Position numbers and translations under genes: made by a program
Source: Acidovorax sp. NB1
GTDB taxonomy: Bacteria; Pseudomonadota; Gammaproteobacteria; Burkholderiales; Burkholderiaceae_C
DNA: 64,000 nucleotides
Reading direction: 5' to 3'
NCBI RefSeq assembly: GCF_005405905.1
Contig: NZ_BJHU01000035.1
Span: 417,880 to 481,879, forward strand
The notes under the pieces: generated by a model
The model's database searches: none
Told to the model about the DNA's origin: nothing
Seen by the model: the letters and a program-made list of their open reading frames with translations, nothing else
Shown: positions 54,546 through 63,755 of the stretch, one piece after another
Layout of the letters: each line of letters starts with the position of its first letter
Numbering within the stretch: the stretch's first letter is position 1

Positions 54546-56030
54546 TCAGGGATACGCGTGCACATCGCCAAGCGGGTAGACGGGCTGGCGCAAGTTTTCA
54601 AACGGAAACAGTTGGTAGTCCGAGCTGGTCACTCCAGGGCTATCGCATTCCACCAATCCAGCAGACAGTGGCACAAATACAGGTCGGCAGTACATGCGCG
54701 ACTTGAGCAGCAGGTAGCGATATGCCTTAGGGTCCAGGCCCACGCAAGAAAAAACGCCCAGATCCCATGGTTCGTGGGGCTGCTCCACCACCACGATCTG
54801 CGTGTCTCCGGCATCCAGCCAGACGGCCCGCCCCATAGAGCAGCGCTGGCCCGTGTAGATGGGCCCGGTCACGGTGTAGCTGCCATCGCTGATGGCACGT
54901 ACAGTGCCCTGCACCAACAAGGGCTCTTTGACAATGCCGAGTCTGGTCAAAGGCACCTTGTTGCCCAGCCGCACCGACACCTGCGCTCCCACACCGGCCG
55001 CCACGAGCTCCTCGACAGCCTCCGGATCCGCCAGGGGGCCGGTGGCGATACCTGTCATGCCTTGCCACCAGGCGGCCTGCAGCACATCCATGGTGTCGCA
55101 GGTTCCTCCGGACATGCAGTTGTCGCTGTGATCCAGCAGCAGCACGGGCTTGCTCGCCCCCTCGGCCATGCGCTGCGCCCGAACGAAGGCTTCGGCCAAG
55201 GGCTCGCTGGCATACACGTAGCCTTCACGTTCCGCCCAGATCTTGGCAGCCACGCGGTCCAGCGTAGCGGCGCACAGAGCTTCACCCTCGGCAGTACATT
55301 CCGCCGTGGCCACCACGCTCACGCATGGTGCAGCAATGTCAGCCAAGGAAAAGCCCGCAAAGATGGTCATGGCCGGCACGCCCTCCCCTTCTGCCTGCCG
55401 CGCCGATGACACCGCAGCAGCCATGGCGCCGCCGAGGGTAGTGCTGCGCAACGTGTGGCTGAGCAACGGAAGCTGCCGCCAGCGCACGGCGTACCTCCTC
55501 CCTTGCTGCAACATCTGCAACACCAGACGTGCCGTGTGCTCGCCCGTCTCGTACATGTCCACATGCGGGTAAGTCTTGAACCCCACCATCACATCAGCGT
55601 TATCGACCATCTTCTGCGTGATATTGCCGTGCAAGTCTAAAGCTACGCCCAACGGTACGCCAGGCGCAGCCGCCCTCACCCGAGCAAGCAGGTCCCCTTC
55701 TCCGTCCGATGTGTTCTGCGCCACCATCGCGCCATGTAAATCGAGCAGGATGGCATCGCAACCCACCGCTGCGGTGACGATGCGGTCCGTCAACTGGTTG
55801 TAGGCGTCGGCATCTACCGGCCCACTGGGGTTTGCAGTGGCGGAGACGGGCGTCACGCATTGCGCCCCCACCCGCTTTGCAGCATCAATGAAAGCGGCCA
55901 TCGCCGTTCGCATGCCGAAGTTGGCATCGAAGGCCGCCGCGTCGTACTCGGGTGCAAACGCGTTCAAAGGCGTGGGCACCGGAGAAAAGGTATTGGTCTC
56001 GTGGTTAAGACGAGCAATCAGAAACTTCAT
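54546..56030 (-). CDS. M81-family metalloprotein (MlrC-like)
   Basis: A 494-aa member of the MlrC family, named for microcystinase C of microcystin-degrading sphingomonads. N-terminal LIARLNHETNTFSPVPTPL and DAILLDLHGAMVAQNTSDGEGDL, the LDLHGNIT segment and the C-terminal domain start LLLDHSDNCMSGGTCD support the call. Most members outside sphingomonads occur with hydantoin or amidase-type genes and LIV transporters, and have no known substrate. Placed between livF and the M20 amidohydrolase gene. Confidence 0.88.
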   Translation of the reverse strand: MKFLIARLNHETNTFSPVPTPLNAFAPEYDAAAFDANFGMRTAMAAFIDAAKRVGAQCVTPVSATANPSGPVDADAYNQLTDRIVTAAVGCDAILLDLHGAMVAQNTSDGEGDLLARVRAAAPGVPLGVALDLHGNITQKMVDNADVMVGFKTYPHVDMYETGEHTARLVLQMLQQGRRYAVRWRQLPLLSHTLRSTTLGGAMAAAVSSARQAEGEGVPAMTIFAGFSLADIAAPCVSVVATAECTAEGEALCAATLDRVAAKIWAEREGYVYASEPLAEAFVRAQRMAEGASKPVLLLDHSDNCMSGGTCDTMDVLQAAWWQGMTGIATGPLADPEAVEELVAAGVGAQVSVRLGNKVPLTRLGIVKEPLLVQGTVRAISDGSYTVTGPIYTGQRCSMGRAVWLDAGDTQIVVVEQPHEPWDLGVFSCVGLDPKAYRYLLLKSRMYCRPVFVPLSAGLVECDSPGVTSSDYQLFPFENLRQPVYPLGDVHAYP

Positions 56031-56068
56031 AAAACGCCCTTCGGGATTTAATGCGGGTGGGCCAGCGC

Positions 56069-56770
56069 TCAGGCCAACCCCACGCCCAGATAGCGGTCCT
56101 TGACCTCTTCGTCGGCAAGAAAGCTTGCGTTGTCAGCCGTATAGACAATCCGTCCTTGTTCCAGGATGCAATGCCGGTCAGCCAGCTGCGTACAGACCTC
56201 CAAGTTCTGCTCCACCAGCAAGATGGCAACGCCTGCGGCTTTGATGGTTTTGAGCTGGGCTACGATTTCCTCCACGATCACGGGAGCCAGCCCCTCCACG
56301 GGCTCGTCCAACATGAGCAACTTGGGGTCGTTCATCAGCGCGCGGCCGATCGCTAGCATCTGCTGCTCGCCGCCGGAGAGCTGCCCACCGCCGTTGCGCC
56401 TGCGCTCCTTGAGCCTGGGGAAAATGCGGTACACGTCGTCCAGTTGCCAGGGTGAGCTTTTTCTCAGCCCCAGCATCAGGTTCTCTTCCACGGTCAGCAG
56501 CTTGAAGATGCCCCGGTGCTCCGGCACCAGACACACCCCCTGCCGGGCGATCACATGCGAAGCCTGACCCTGCAGCGGTTTGCCAACAAATGCCACACGG
56601 CCCTGCGTGGGAGCGACTACCCCGGCAATGCTCTTGAGTGTGGTGGTCTTGCCTGCGCCGTTGCGCCCCAGCAGGGTGACCAGTTCGCCGTTACCCACCG
56701 TGAAATACACACCCTGAAGCACATGACTTTTGCCGTAGTGGGCATGCAGGTTGTCAACATCGAGAATCAT
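56069..56770 (-). CDS. LIV-type ABC transporter ATP-binding protein LivF (third system)
   Basis: A 233-aa ATPase: Walker A GRNGAGKTT, signature LSGGEQQML, Walker B LLMLDEPVEGLAP, LLVEQNLEVCTQLAD typical of LivF. Its start overlaps the livG stop (ATGA). Only 38 bases separate its stop from the M81 gene. Confidence 0.92.
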   Translation of the reverse strand: MILDVDNLHAHYGKSHVLQGVYFTVGNGELVTLLGRNGAGKTTTLKSIAGVVAPTQGRVAFVGKPLQGQASHVIARQGVCLVPEHRGIFKLLTVEENLMLGLRKSSPWQLDDVYRIFPRLKERRRNGGGQLSGGEQQMLAIGRALMNDPKLLMLDEPVEGLAPVIVEEIVAQLKTIKAAGVAILLVEQNLEVCTQLADRHCILEQGRIVYTADNASFLADEEVKDRYLGVGLA

Positions 56771-57543
56771 GCCTTGCCCCCTGTGATCATGTTGCCCAAG
56801 TACGCAGTCCGCACCCTTTCGTCGCTGCGTATGTCGTGTGGCATGCCTTCGGCCAGCACGCGCCCCAGCTGCATCACCGTCACGGTGTCCGAGATATCCA
56901 TCACGATGTTCATGTTGTGCTCGATCAAGACCACCGTGTGTTCGTCGCGCAGGCTCTTGATCAAGCGCTTCATGTCGTCCAGGTCATCGATGCCCATGCC
57001 CGACGTGGGCTCATCCAGGAAAATGGCCTTGGGCCGTGCAGCCAGGGCCATGCCCACTTCCAGCCGGCGCTGCTGGCCATGCGAAAGATTGCCAGCGGGG
57101 GTGTCTGCGAGGTTCTCCAGTCCCACCTTGGACAGAACGGCGTCAACCACCTGCGACTGCGCACGCGCCCCTACCGGCTCGTGCCAAGGATTCAGGGCGC
57201 GTGCAGGCTGTACGCCTTGTGCGCCGAGGCGCAGGTTCTCACGCACGGGCAAGCTCAAGAACAGGCTGGTCACCTGGAATGAACGCGCAATGCCTCGCTG
57301 CACCCGTCGATGGTCTGGCTCATGCGTGACATCCTGTCCATCAAAAAGAATCCGGCCTCCACTGACTGCCTTGGTGCCGGTGAGCATGTGGAACAACGTG
57401 GTCTTGCCAGCACCGTTGGGGCCAATCACCGAATGCACGGTATTCGCACGCACCTGGAGACTTACACCGCCCAGCGCTGCAAACTTGCCATAGTGCTTTT
57501 CGACATCAATAGCTTCCAACAAGATCGGGGTCTTTGGGCTCAT
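56767..57543 (-). CDS. LIV-type ABC transporter ATP-binding protein LivG (third system)
   Basis: A 258-aa ATPase: Walker A GPNGAGKTT, GIARSFQVTSLFLSLPVREN, signature LSHGQQRRLEV, Walker B IFLDEPTSGMGIDD and LIEHNMNIVMDISD. ATGA overlaps with livF downstream and livM upstream show strict translational coupling. Confidence 0.92.
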   Translation of the reverse strand: MSPKTPILLEAIDVEKHYGKFAALGGVSLQVRANTVHSVIGPNGAGKTTLFHMLTGTKAVSGGRILFDGQDVTHEPDHRRVQRGIARSFQVTSLFLSLPVRENLRLGAQGVQPARALNPWHEPVGARAQSQVVDAVLSKVGLENLADTPAGNLSHGQQRRLEVGMALAARPKAIFLDEPTSGMGIDDLDDMKRLIKSLRDEHTVVLIEHNMNIVMDISDTVTVMQLGRVLAEGMPHDIRSDERVRTAYLGNMITGGKA

Positions 57544-58550
57544 GCCTGTTCTCCTTTCGCAGGAACTGCAGCTGCCGATGGCGCCACCACCGTGCCAGCC
57601 GACTGTTTGCGATGCCCTTGCAGCCGATTCCAGACCGTTTCACCCAGGCCCCACAGCCCGCGCTGCATCCAGAGGCTCACGGCCATCAATGCAATGCCCA
57701 GCAGCAAAAGCCAACGCGGCCACAGTTGAGACAGCCAGTCGGCCAGCAGCAGGTAGAACGCTGATCCCAGCAGCGAGGCAAACAGGTTGCCCGTCCCGCC
57801 AATGACTGTCATCACCAGGATCATTTCACTGGTGTGGTACTCCGCGTTGGACAGCGGAGCCAGGCCGGTCATCATGGCATGCAGCGCCCCCGCGAGACCG
57901 GTGACAGCACCCGAGATCACAAACGCCTGCAGCTTGAGCAGCCTGAGGTTGTAGCCAATGGCAGCCGCACGCTCTTCGTTGTCTCGCACTGCCAGCAAGG
58001 TTCGCCCGAATGTCGAGCGTGACACCTTGAGCAGCAGCCAGAACACCACCAGAAAAATCAGCGAAACAAAACCATAGAACTGCCAAGGCGACGCCAACGT
58101 CCACAGGTCAAAGCCCAGGATGGACACATTGGGACGAGGGATATCCATCAACCCGTTGTCCCCCCCCGTCAAGCCGGTAGCCGTATACGCAATGAAATAG
58201 AACATCTGCGCAAAGGCCAATGTCAGCATCACAAAGTAGGTGCCACGCTGGCGAATGGCCACCCAGCCCACCACGGCCGCCCCGAGCGCTCCCATGACTG
58301 TGGCGAGCAGCAACGCAAGCGGCATGGGAACAGGCCAGCGGGTGAGTAGCAAGGCAACGGTGTAACTGCCCAGACCAAAGAAGATGCCCTGCCCGAACGA
58401 AAGCAAGCCGGTGAAGCCGAGCAGCAGATTGCAACCCATGGCCGCCAGCGCAAAGATGAGTACCTCGCTAGCCAAGGAGCCCGACTGCATCAGCAACGGC
58501 ATGGCCACCACCACCACTGCTGCAAACAGGAAATGCGTGTATTTCTTCAT
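57540..58550 (-). CDS. LIV-type ABC transporter permease LivM (third system)
   Basis: A 336-aa permease with the LivM core NLLLGFTGLLSFGQGIFFGLG and VIGGTGNLFASLLGSAFYLLL. ATG 58550 follows the livH stop by five bases; a longer frame to 58646 would overlap livH deeply and is rejected. The C-terminal 40 residues are Ala-rich and hydrophilic. Confidence 0.9.
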   Translation of the reverse strand: MKKYTHFLFAAVVVVAMPLLMQSGSLASEVLIFALAAMGCNLLLGFTGLLSFGQGIFFGLGSYTVALLLTRWPVPMPLALLLATVMGALGAAVVGWVAIRQRGTYFVMLTLAFAQMFYFIAYTATGLTGGDNGLMDIPRPNVSILGFDLWTLASPWQFYGFVSLIFLVVFWLLLKVSRSTFGRTLLAVRDNEERAAAIGYNLRLLKLQAFVISGAVTGLAGALHAMMTGLAPLSNAEYHTSEMILVMTVIGGTGNLFASLLGSAFYLLLADWLSQLWPRWLLLLGIALMAVSLWMQRGLWGLGETVWNRLQGHRKQSAGTVVAPSAAAVPAKGEQA

Positions 58551-58555
58551 GGGGT

Positions 58556-59416
58556 TCACTCCTTGCGGCCCAGCAGGCCGTGGGGACGCAGTAGCAGCAC
58601 CGCCGCCATGGCCACATAGATCATCAGGCGGGCCCCTTCTGGCCATAGCGTGCTCATGACGCTTTGCACAATGCCGATCATCAATCCACCCAGTAGTGCG
58701 CCACTGAAACTGCCCAGCCCCCCCACTACCACCACAACAAAGGCTACCGCCAGGGCTTCAATGCCCATGAAGGGTTCTGCTCCACGAATGGGGGATGCGA
58801 GCACGCCGGCCAGTGCAGCGGTGGCTGCACCCAAACCAAATACCAGGCTGAAAATACGCAGCACATTGATGCCGAGCAGCGAGACCATCTCGGTCGACTC
58901 GCTGCCTGCTCGCACAGCGCTACCGAGTCGCGTGCCCTCAAGAACCCACCACAGCAGCACTGCCAGCACCGAAGTGAAGCCGATCACGAACAGGCGGTAC
59001 TTCGGGTAGATGAAACTGCCCCACATCACCACTCCCTGCAGCGCGTCGGGAACCGCCACGCTGTCACCCAGTGGGCCCCATTGCAGGATCACCAGCTCCT
59101 GGACTGCGAGTGCCAGACCCACCGTCACGAGGATGTGAAACTCATGGTCCGAGGCATACACGTGGCGCAGGACCAGCTTTTCCGTGGCCCAGCCAATCGC
59201 CCCCACCACCACCGGCACCACTACCAGAGCCAACCAGAAGCTCATGCCCCATCGCGTCATCTGGTAGCAAAAATACGCTCCGATCAGGTAGAACGCCCCA
59301 TGCGCGAAGTTCACGAATCGCAGCAAACCAAAAACAATGGACAGGCCCACCGCCAACAGGAAATACAGCATGCCAATGCCGATTCCATTGATGACCTGTA
59401 GAAGGTAAATGTTCAT
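58556..59416 (-). CDS. LIV-type ABC transporter permease LivH (third system)
   Basis: A 286-aa permease: GLSIVFGLLRFVNFAHGAFYL and VVVVGGLGSFSGALLGGLM mark the LivH family. It follows the binding-protein gene after a 119-base gap and nearly touches livM. Confidence 0.9.
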   Translation of the reverse strand: MNIYLLQVINGIGIGMLYFLLAVGLSIVFGLLRFVNFAHGAFYLIGAYFCYQMTRWGMSFWLALVVVPVVVGAIGWATEKLVLRHVYASDHEFHILVTVGLALAVQELVILQWGPLGDSVAVPDALQGVVMWGSFIYPKYRLFVIGFTSVLAVLLWWVLEGTRLGSAVRAGSESTEMVSLLGINVLRIFSLVFGLGAATAALAGVLASPIRGAEPFMGIEALAVAFVVVVVGGLGSFSGALLGGLMIGIVQSVMSTLWPEGARLMIYVAMAAVLLLRPHGLLGRKE

Positions 59417-59535
59417 AAAGTGCTCGGCCGAACGACCACCAGCCGCACCCTGTCGGTGCCGCTGGGGTTCTCAAAAAATGGGGCGGCCACAGCGCGCGCA
59501 TGGGGCTATGCCCAGCCCGGCGGACGCCGCGAGGG

Positions 59536-60741
59536 TCAGGCGCGCTTGCAGCCCGTCTGGTCGATGGGCAGGAACGACTTGCCCGAACTGAGTACGTCCA
59601 CGTAGTCGTCCTTGTTCTTCATCTTGGACTTGGCCTTGCCCTTGAGCAGGTAGTAGTTCTTGAGCACCTGGTGGTCCGCCTTTCGCACCTCTTCCTCACC
59701 GGTCAGACCCTGGTATTTGTGGCCTTCCAGTGCGGCGATCACAGCCTTTTGCTCAACGGACCCGGCCTTGATGATTCCGTCGATCAGAAGCTTTGTGCAG
59801 ATATACGAGCCCGCCAGGCTGTAGTTGGGGTTCATCTTGAGCTTGTCATTGGTGCGTTTGACGAGATCGCGATTGAGTTCTGAATCCACCGTGTGCCAGT
59901 ACTGGGCACCAAAGTAGATACCGTCGCACAGGTCTGCCCCCAGCGATTCAAACTGCTCCAAACCGGAGGCCCAGGCCACCAGGATCGTCATGTTCTTGTG
60001 CATACCAAAGCTCACCGCTTGGCGGAGCGTGTCAGCACATTGCGCGCCAAAGTTCAGTAGCAAAAGCACATCGGGCTTTGCGGCCAGAGCATTGGTTATG
60101 TAGCCACTGAACTCCTTCTCGGTCAGCGAGTGGTAGCTGTTACCCACATGCTCGATGCCCTTTTCCTTGAAGATGTTCTTGGCTGCCGACAGCAGGCCAT
60201 CACCAAACACGTACTGCGGTGTGATGGTGTACCAGCGTTTGGCTTTAGGCATGGAATCGATCAGCGGACGCACCGTCTGCTCGATGGCGCCAAACGTGGG
60301 TACGGACCAGCGGAAGGTCGCGGCATTGCAGTCTGATCCGGTGATTTCATCGGCTCCAGCCGTGGTCACGAACAGGCCGCCGGCCTTCTCGGCTTCTTTG
60401 CCCATGGCCAAAGCCTCGCCCGAAAGGATGCCTCCAGCGAAGAAGCGAGCACCCTGCTGCTGCGCCGCTTCCTGCACCTTGCGCACGGCAGTAGCAGGCT
60501 TGCCCTCGGTATCTAGGAGTGTGTAGGCCAGCGGGCGATTGAGGGCTTTGCCGTATTGCTCGATGGCAAGTCGCATCCCCATATCGGCGAACTTTCCGTT
60601 GGCCGCGAAAGCACCAGACATCGGCACGGGACAGCCAAACTGAATGACGCCAGCGGCCTGGGCAAAGGCGCTGCGGGTCAGGCCGATAGAGGCAGACAGT
60701 GCACTCAGTGCTGAGACTTGCAGGAGATGACGACGTTGCAT
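59536..60741 (-). CDS. LIV-type periplasmic binding protein (third system)
   Basis: A 401-aa receptor with signal peptide QRRHLLQVSALSALSASIGL ending FAQ, then GVIQFGCPVPMSGAFAANGK. Other segments, such as GALMGGADEIT-like VTTAGADEITGSDCNA and YVFGDGLLSAAKNIF, agree with the amide/urea-binding branch of Peripla_BP_5/6. ATG 60741 has a GGAG nearby. The downstream amidohydrolase and M81 genes suggest an amide or small peptide as ligand; not proven. Confidence 0.88.
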   Translation of the reverse strand: MQRRHLLQVSALSALSASIGLTRSAFAQAAGVIQFGCPVPMSGAFAANGKFADMGMRLAIEQYGKALNRPLAYTLLDTEGKPATAVRKVQEAAQQQGARFFAGGILSGEALAMGKEAEKAGGLFVTTAGADEITGSDCNAATFRWSVPTFGAIEQTVRPLIDSMPKAKRWYTITPQYVFGDGLLSAAKNIFKEKGIEHVGNSYHSLTEKEFSGYITNALAAKPDVLLLLNFGAQCADTLRQAVSFGMHKNMTILVAWASGLEQFESLGADLCDGIYFGAQYWHTVDSELNRDLVKRTNDKLKMNPNYSLAGSYICTKLLIDGIIKAGSVEQKAVIAALEGHKYQGLTGEEEVRKADHQVLKNYYLLKGKAKSKMKNKDDYVDVLSSGKSFLPIDQTGCKRA

Positions 60742-60945
60742 GGAGGACTCCAATGAGTAGAAGTGAGAGATCAAGAGTTGCCACCTCCATGGTGTCCAAG
60801 AAACCACCTTCCTGATCTTTCCAAATCTTTCATTTGGATTCATGCACGCACAGGGTTAACCCAGCATGCATTTGTTGCTAACGCGGCTAATCCGCAGACC
60901 GCTCCCAGCCTGCTCTAGAGTTGCACCAAGATGATCACGGGAGTA

Positions 60946-61704
60946 TCAATGCAGCCGCTGCGTGTCCTGCACGAGTTGTGCTGAGGCCGTGAAGGCATAG
61001 CCAATCTGGTGCAGGGTCTTGACCGGCAGAGGTTCACAAAAAGCTTCCGCCGCCTTTTTGCGCAGTCGAGTCAAAAGCAAGTTGAGCCGTTCAGCCCCGT
61101 TTTGGGCACGGGCACCAAACAGGTGAGTGCTGAGGTCGCGCTTAGGCACTGGCTGACCATCGGCTCGCAGGAGCTGCTGCAAGAACATAAACTCGTGGGT
61201 TGTCAGTTGCAGACGCTTGCCCTGCGGCGATGACAGTACCCAGTCCTTCATGGCAAGCACCCAGCACGCCGCCGTCGAGGCCGGTACGGCCACGGCAGCC
61301 AGCGACCCCACTGGGTCCACGGCTGCCCTGGGGGCAAGTCTGCTCGCCGTAGCGTCAATATTGGCGGCCAACTCCAGCAAGTTGACTGGTTTGACCAAGT
61401 AACGATCTGCCCCAGCACGCATTCCCGCCAGACGATCGTCGAGTGAATCTCGGGCGCTAAGAATGATCACCCCCACCTCGGGCCTGGACTTGAGTAGCGA
61501 CGCCACGCTGAGGCCATCCTCACCCGGAAGGCCCAGGTCCAAGAGAACCACGTCGACCGGCTGAACGGTAAACCCTTTGTAAAAAGCTTCGGCGCTACCC
61601 GCACCCCAAACGCTGTAGCCCGAGTCAAGCAGGAACTCCTCGATGCTGTGCAGCTGGTCCGTGTCATCCTCTACGATAGCAATGCTGGGCTTGGATTGGT
61701 TCAT
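60946..61704 (-). CDS. OmpR-type response regulator (third LIV operon)
   Basis: A 252-aa response regulator: acidic VEDD, phospho-acceptor Asp in VVLLDLGLPGEDG, YLVKPVNLLEL, then a winged-helix output domain (LTTHEFMFLQQLLRADGQPV to LHQIGYAFTAS). It ends 204 bases before the binding-protein gene in the same direction and starts 38 bases after the sensor kinase gene. It probably drives the LIV/M81/M20 operon. The linker between receiver and output domains is long (about 45 residues, Ala-rich). Confidence 0.88.
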   Translation of the reverse strand: MNQSKPSIAIVEDDTDQLHSIEEFLLDSGYSVWGAGSAEAFYKGFTVQPVDVVLLDLGLPGEDGLSVASLLKSRPEVGVIILSARDSLDDRLAGMRAGADRYLVKPVNLLELAANIDATASRLAPRAAVDPVGSLAAVAVPASTAACWVLAMKDWVLSSPQGKRLQLTTHEFMFLQQLLRADGQPVPKRDLSTHLFGARAQNGAERLNLLLTRLRKKAAEAFCEPLPVKTLHQIGYAFTASAQLVQDTQRLH

Positions 61705-61742
61705 GTTGCGAATACCTCCGGCACCTGTCCGGAATGCAACAT

Positions 61743-63755
61743 TCAGGCCACCGGTGTTACGTTCAACGGGATGTCGATCACAAAGCGAGTGCCTTGGGGC
61801 TGGACGGTCTGTAGCTGGACAGCCCCACCATGCAAATCAACGATCCGTTTTACCAAAGCCAGCCCCAATCCGGCACCGGGTTTGCCCTCTGCCGTCCGGC
61901 CGCGTCGGTACTTCTCAAACACCAGCTTCTGCTCTTCAGGCGGAATGCCAGGACCTTCGTCCTCAATGACAAAACGGCACTGGCCCTTTTCCTGATGCAC
62001 GCGAAAGGACACTGTTGCACCCACCTCTGAATACTTGAATGCGTTCGACAACACATTCATGAGCATCACGCGCAACAGCACTGGGTCGCCATTCAATGCT
62101 GGCAACCCAGGTTCCACCGTCAAGTGCAGCGGGTGTTCGGCAGACAGCTGTCCACCATTTTCAGTTACCCAGAGGCACAACTCACCCACGTCCACAGGCA
62201 CGGGCTCCACAGCGAAGTTGTGACTGTCGATGCGGTCCTGCGTCAGACAGTTGTCAAAGAAGTAGCTCAATCGCGCCGAGCCCCGCAGAATGCGTTGCGC
62301 CAATGCCAATTGCGCGGGCACATCCTTGGAGCGCAGCGCGAGCAACTGCCCGGCGGTGTTGATCACTGCCAGAGGCGAACGAACCTCATGGGACAGCATC
62401 GCGATGAAGTGGCGCTGGTCGGTCAGCGTCTGCTCAATGGAGGTCACGGCACTCTCCAACTCCTGGGTGCGTTGCGCAACCATCTGCTCCAGATCTTCGG
62501 CATGCTCTTTCAAATGCCCTGCCATGTAGCCCATGGAATCAGCCAGAGACCGCAACTCGCGAATGGGGCTGGATTTCGGTGCTTGAGCGTTCCAGTCGGA
62601 CTGGGTCAGTCTGACAGCCCAATCACTGAGGACCTTCAAGGGTCTCACCAACCAGCTGGCCACAAACACCGAAAACAGCACTGAAGCCAACAAGACAGCC
62701 AGCGTGGTGTAGATCGTGTTGCGCAGCACTCCCCGCAATGGCGTGTTGAACCGGCTCTCGGGCAGGATGATCGCCATGGTCAGCTCGGGACCGCGATCCA
62801 GCGCATGCGTCCACCACCGTGCCAGGTGACGGACGCCGTCTACATCCATGAATCGGTTACCTTCGCGCTGACCGCTCTGCAGGATGTGCTGGCCCAACGC
62901 ACGCATCACCGGGTCGCGGCTTTGGTCGATGCGCACCCGCTGACCATCCACCAAGGCCGATACACCTGCAGACGGATCGTGCGAAGACATTGCCAGCAAC
63001 TCCCCAGAGGCCTCGGCCAGAAACGCCCTGCCCCCTGACTCGGAAGCCAATGCAGCAAGAAAATCGTTGAGCTGGGACAGTGCCACGTCGGCAGTGACTA
63101 CCCCAATCAAACTGCCATCGCGTGAGCGGACCGGCGCTGAAATCCCCATGCCAATTGCGGCATACGCACCTTGCACATCGTTGATCATGTAGCGGTAGGG
63201 CGCATACCACGCGACCCCATCATTGGCGATCGCCGACTGGTACCACGGACGAGTGCGTGCATCAAAGCCCACCTCGCTACGAGAAATCAACGTCGGCTCG
63301 CGAGTCAGAGTGTCGATACGCAAAACCTCCATTGCCCGGCCATCACTGATCCGTGCGCGCAGCATGCGCAACGCGCGGTCCTCTCCCAAAGGAGGACGGC
63401 TGCCGGCGTAATACTGGCCATCAGGCATCCCCATGGATATGAAGGTCAGCTGGGGTTGCTGGTCGATCTGCAGTATGAACTGGCGCATCAGTACGTCGGG
63501 CTGGTTCACCAACAAGTATCCCGCGCGTACCTGCTCGATGTTGAAAGCCACTACCCGCTGCGGCACATCGAAAAAAGAGACTACTTTTTCGCGGACCCTG
63601 CCTGAGACTTCGTCAGCCAACTGCAGCGCGAATTCCTCCATGGCACCAGTAGCGGACCGATAAAAAAGACTGCTGCTGGCAAGCACGATGGGCAGCAGCA
63701 CTGCCAATAGTGCAAGTGTCAGAAACGTGCGAAGGGCAAGTCGGCGAGTGAACAT
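61743..63755 (-). CDS. Cache-domain sensor histidine kinase
   Basis: A 670-aa membrane kinase. TM1 at residues 10-35 (FLTLALLAVLLPIVLASSSLF), a periplasmic double-Cache region of about 290 residues (DTLTREPTLISRSEVGFDAR, RPWYQSAIANDGVAWYAPYR, IGMGISAPVRSRDGSLIGVV), TM2 (IYTTLAVLLASVLFSVFVAS), HAMP, coiled coil, H-box AMLSHEVRSPLAVINTAGQ, and ATPase boxes DEGPGIPPEEQ and GAGLGLALV. The Cache fold suggests a small extracellular ligand. Forms a two-component pair with the regulator 38 bases downstream. Confidence 0.9.
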   Translation of the reverse strand: MFTRRLALRTFLTLALLAVLLPIVLASSSLFYRSATGAMEEFALQLADEVSGRVREKVVSFFDVPQRVVAFNIEQVRAGYLLVNQPDVLMRQFILQIDQQPQLTFISMGMPDGQYYAGSRPPLGEDRALRMLRARISDGRAMEVLRIDTLTREPTLISRSEVGFDARTRPWYQSAIANDGVAWYAPYRYMINDVQGAYAAIGMGISAPVRSRDGSLIGVVTADVALSQLNDFLAALASESGGRAFLAEASGELLAMSSHDPSAGVSALVDGQRVRIDQSRDPVMRALGQHILQSGQREGNRFMDVDGVRHLARWWTHALDRGPELTMAIILPESRFNTPLRGVLRNTIYTTLAVLLASVLFSVFVASWLVRPLKVLSDWAVRLTQSDWNAQAPKSSPIRELRSLADSMGYMAGHLKEHAEDLEQMVAQRTQELESAVTSIEQTLTDQRHFIAMLSHEVRSPLAVINTAGQLLALRSKDVPAQLALAQRILRGSARLSYFFDNCLTQDRIDSHNFAVEPVPVDVGELCLWVTENGGQLSAEHPLHLTVEPGLPALNGDPVLLRVMLMNVLSNAFKYSEVGATVSFRVHQEKGQCRFVIEDEGPGIPPEEQKLVFEKYRRGRTAEGKPGAGLGLALVKRIVDLHGGAVQLQTVQPQGTRFVIDIPLNVTPVA

